Origin: Planctomycetota bacterium
GTDB lineage: Bacteria; Planctomycetota; Phycisphaerae; WQYP01
DNA: 16,073 bases
Assembly: GCA_021799715.1 (NCBI GenBank)
Contig: JAJYZY010000051.1
Location: 1-16,073, forward strand
Direction of reading: 5' to 3'
The translations under genes were made by a program, and so were the position numbers. The notes beneath the pieces are model-generated. The model was not told where the DNA came from. It saw only the letters and a list, made by a program, of their open reading frames with translations, and did no database searches. Position 1 is the first letter of the stretch. The number at the start of each line of letters is the position of its first letter. Shown in pieces: positions 14,259 through 16,073 of this stretch.

Positions 14259-14903
14259 ATGACACAGCGGCATGATGACAAAATCGCCCGATCAGCGCGG
14301 AGTTCCGGACAACTGATCATGTCGCCAGCCGGGATCGGCCTGCTTATTCAACGTCAGTTGTTGCATCCTCCCGTATTTGCAGCTTTGGCTTCCATTCAGT
14401 CAGGCAACACGGGCCGCGTTCGGATGGTCGTGGTTCGTGATTTTGACATTCGCACCATGACACTGCAGACCAGTGCCGATGTCCGCAGCGCCAAAGTGGC
14501 ACAATTGCGCAAGCATCAAAAAAGTGAATTGTGCCTCTGGTTGCCGGAACTTCGCACGCAACTGCGTTTGCTCGCCAATTGGCGTGTTATTTCTGGGGAA
14601 GCAGCCGAACATTCCAAACGTGATCTTGTCATTCGCAATAAACTCTGGCAGCACCATCGCCCGGAATCACGCCATTTATTTACCGGGGCGCAACCCGGTC
14701 GTCCCGTTGCCATCCACCGGCACGAAGCCCGAATTCCTGCCGCCTCCGCAAATTTCCCCGACGAAGAGCCGTCCGAATATTTCGCGGTTCTCATCGGCCG
14801 CATTATTTCCATTGACGCCCTGTACCTGGCCGCCACCGGTCATCATCGGTACCGCCATCGGCTTATTGGCGACCGCTGGGAAACCTTAAAAATCAACCCG
14901 TAA
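14259..14903 (+). CDS. Pyridoxamine 5'-phosphate oxidase-like FMN-binding protein
   Basis: Probable flavin-dependent oxidoreductase of the split-barrel PNPOx superfamily, cytoplasmic; the true substrate is unknown. 214 residues. The FMN-barrel strands are visible in GRVRMVVVRDFDIRTMTLQTSADVRSAKVAQL (two overlapping strands, about 48-80), followed by SELCLWLPELRTQLRL. The C-terminal segment HRYRHRLIGDRWETLKINP matches the usual R-x-W-x-x-x-x-L-x-P ending of the family in style. The layout is nearer to the general-stress or Alr4036-like branch than to PdxH. The ribosome site is excellent (GGAG 14249-14252, 6 nt before ATG). No partner gene overlaps it; it stands alone behind a long leader. Confidence 0.8.
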   Translation: MTQRHDDKIARSARSSGQLIMSPAGIGLLIQRQLLHPPVFAALASIQSGNTGRVRMVVVRDFDIRTMTLQTSADVRSAKVAQLRKHQKSELCLWLPELRTQLRLLANWRVISGEAAEHSKRDLVIRNKLWQHHRPESRHLFTGAQPGRPVAIHRHEARIPAASANFPDEEPSEYFAVLIGRIISIDALYLAATGHHRYRHRLIGDRWETLKINP

Positions 14904-15424
14904 ACCTGAAGATTATCTGGTGCTCTGCCACAGCTATAAATGAGCATTGATCGACTGGAAACGGGCCGGAAGCAAGCAGCGGGCGGCGAGAATCGCGTCT
15001 ATAAGACCCATTGGGCCGCCACGACGCCGTAGCTGGCCTGTTGCCGTTTCCCGGTTCTTTAAGACCTTACCCCGCTATTCCAATGCGTCCCCTGATTTTT
15101 CCGCGGTACGTCGGCCCCTTGTTTACCCGAATCTCCATTGATCTCCCTTTGACCGCATCATTTCCTCCACCTTGATTCCATTTTGCCCATTCACCAGATT
15201 TGACGCACGACACATTATCCATCACCTATTGAAACGCCCCCCCCAATTCCTGAATGCCGGATGCTGCCCACCGCCCGATACTGAAATTTCAACCTCCCGG
15301 CTTGCCGATTTCAGGGCATTGTCGATAATTCAGATCGCAGAAGTGTCATCTGACGTTGCTGCTCTCTGATCCCGCGGTATCAAACGCGGTGCATTGGGCG
15401 GGAGTTGAAAAAAGGCGGCATGTA
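14904..15424. other. Noncoding spacer with one candidate promoter
   Basis: About 520 bases with no gene that I can support on either strand. It contains a run of eight C near 15236-15243, a small inverted repeat CCGCG (15372-15376) / CGCGG (15385-15389) and the promoter-like pair at 15302-15329. Low-complexity pyrimidine-rich sequence dominates 15120-15300. Confidence 0.4.
15302..15329 (+). promoter_or_regulatory. Candidate promoter for the DUF4416 gene
   Basis: TTGCCG (15302-15307), 16 nt, GATAAT (15324-15329). It would give a leader of about 90 nt before ATG 15425. Confidence 0.4.
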
Positions 15425-15976
15425 ATGGCTTTACCCAATAAACCTTTGCCGGTACTGCGGTTTGCCGGAATTATCGCGGGTACCGATGCGATGCTTTCCG
15501 CGGCGCGGCAGCATCTTTCGCAATGGTACGGCCCGATTGATGATCAAACGTCGATTATACCATTTAATTTTACCGCATATTATGAAGATCAGATGGGCAC
15601 AGGGCTATTGCGGCAATGGGTGCGGTTTTCCACGCTCTGCGAGCCGCAGTTGCTTGCCAAATGCAAGCTGGAAACCAATATGGCGGAGGTGCTTCTGGCG
15701 GAGCAATTTACCGGTTCAGTGGCGCGTCCGATTAATATTGATCCGGGATATATGTCGCGCACCAAAGTGATTTTGGCAACAACCAAAGATCACAGCCACC
15801 GCGTATATCTGGGAGAAGGTATTTTTGCGGAGGTAACGCTGCATTGGACCGCAACGGGTTGGGCACCGTGGCCTTGGACGTATGCGGATTACCGCACGAC
15901 CACAGCGCAGGAATTTTTCATGCGGTGCCGGGAAGCTTATGTGCGGCAATTGCCCGCCGCGGCCGGCGCGTTGTAG
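15425..15976 (+). CDS. DUF4416 family protein
   Basis: 183-residue protein of a family with no assigned function, known to me mainly from planctomycetes, deltaproteobacteria and relatives. Characteristic stretches: a start MALPNKPLPVLRFAGIIAG; IIPFNFTAYYEDQMGTGLLR (residues about 40-59), with the family's F-x-x-T-x-Y-Y-x-x-E/D-M-G signature; RPINIDPGYMSRTKVILAT (about 98-116), with the N-x-D-P-G-Y core; then DHSHRVYLGEGIFAEVTL and PWPWTYADYRT. Length is normal for the family. The ATG at 15425 is where the family usually starts; its ribosome site is poor. A membrane-protein gene follows after 40 nt. Soluble and probably cytoplasmic. Confidence 0.92.
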   Translation: MALPNKPLPVLRFAGIIAGTDAMLSAARQHLSQWYGPIDDQTSIIPFNFTAYYEDQMGTGLLRQWVRFSTLCEPQLLAKCKLETNMAEVLLAEQFTGSVARPINIDPGYMSRTKVILATTKDHSHRVYLGEGIFAEVTLHWTATGWAPWPWTYADYRTTTAQEFFMRCREAYVRQLPAAAGAL

Positions 15977-16016
15977 CTGTTTTGCCGATACCGGGCTGTT
16001 TAATTGAGGTTCATGG

Positions 16017-16073
16017 ATGTTCCAAATTGCCCTGGGACTTTTTTTCAGCAGCCTGGTGCTTTGCGCGCTGGGT
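16017..16073 (+). CDS. Start of a membrane or exported protein (cut by window edge)
   Basis: The first 19 codons are visible: MFQIALGLFFSSLVLCALG, a strongly hydrophobic N-terminus typical of a first membrane helix or signal anchor. GAGG (16006-16009) lies 7 nt upstream of the ATG, which decides this start over the out-of-frame ATG at 16013. It is 40 nt after the DUF4416 gene and probably co-transcribed. Too little is present to name the family. Confidence 0.65.
   Translation, partial: MFQIALGLFFSSLVLCALG

Noticed and set aside
1..16073. Absence of GAGCTC (SacI site) as evidence of restriction avoidance
   Set aside because: By my manual scan no GAGCTC occurs, but only about two to four would be expected in this length, so the absence is not informative.

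Overview
The window looks like part of the chromosome of a Gram-negative-type bacterium of moderately high GC. My best guess is a member of the Planctomycetota, possibly near Phycisphaerae. The reasons are the DUF4416-family gene, the style of the decayed IS630 transposase, frequent non-ATG starts and loosely spaced genes. No rRNA or marker gene proves the placement. There is no tRNA, CRISPR array or prophage in the window.

Layout. (1) 1-1048, minus strand: a NarL/LuxR-type response regulator, cut by the left edge, with a long N-terminal extension and a degenerate receiver domain. (2) 1136-1794: a decayed IS630-family transposase (nonsense codon, two frame breaks, missing 3' half). (3) 1961-4528: a YtrA-type GntR regulator, an ABC ATPase and a multi-pass permease, driven by a near-consensus promoter whose -10 lies inside inverted repeats. 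Just downstream (4553 to about 4705) sits a broken copy of the start of the permease gene. (4) 4706-5109: noncoding, nothing recognised. (5) 5169-5843: an unrecognised 224-residue protein. (6) 5898-7965: a compact type II restriction-modification pair, a D12-class adenine methyltransferase overlapping a PD-(D/E)XK endonuclease of apparently SacI-like family. (7) 8098-11401: recN followed by a MATE transporter. (8) 13847 down to 11451, minus strand: an operon of a 26-residue very basic protein, leuD, purD and a small exported protein. (9) 13878-14903: an oppositely directed promoter that shares its -10 with the operon promoter, a structured 350-nt leader and a pyridoxamine-phosphate-oxidase-like FMN protein. 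(10) 14904-15424: noncoding with one possible promoter. (11) 15425-15976: a DUF4416 protein, then the first 19 codons of a membrane protein that leaves the window at the right edge.

How the genes work together. The GntR regulator probably represses its own operon and the transporter. The methyltransferase protects host DNA from its partner nuclease. recN (double-strand-break repair), leuD (leucine synthesis) and purD (purine synthesis) are housekeeping genes, so the R-M pair, the IS remnant and the permease fragment look like accessory insertions in a core region. The most interesting items are the tiny basic ORF that heads the leuD-purD operon, whose composition and SKK-x-H core recall small ribosomal proteins of the bS22/mS38 kind; the face-to-face promoters beside it; the response regulator with two altered phosphorylation-site residues; and the fossil permease duplication.
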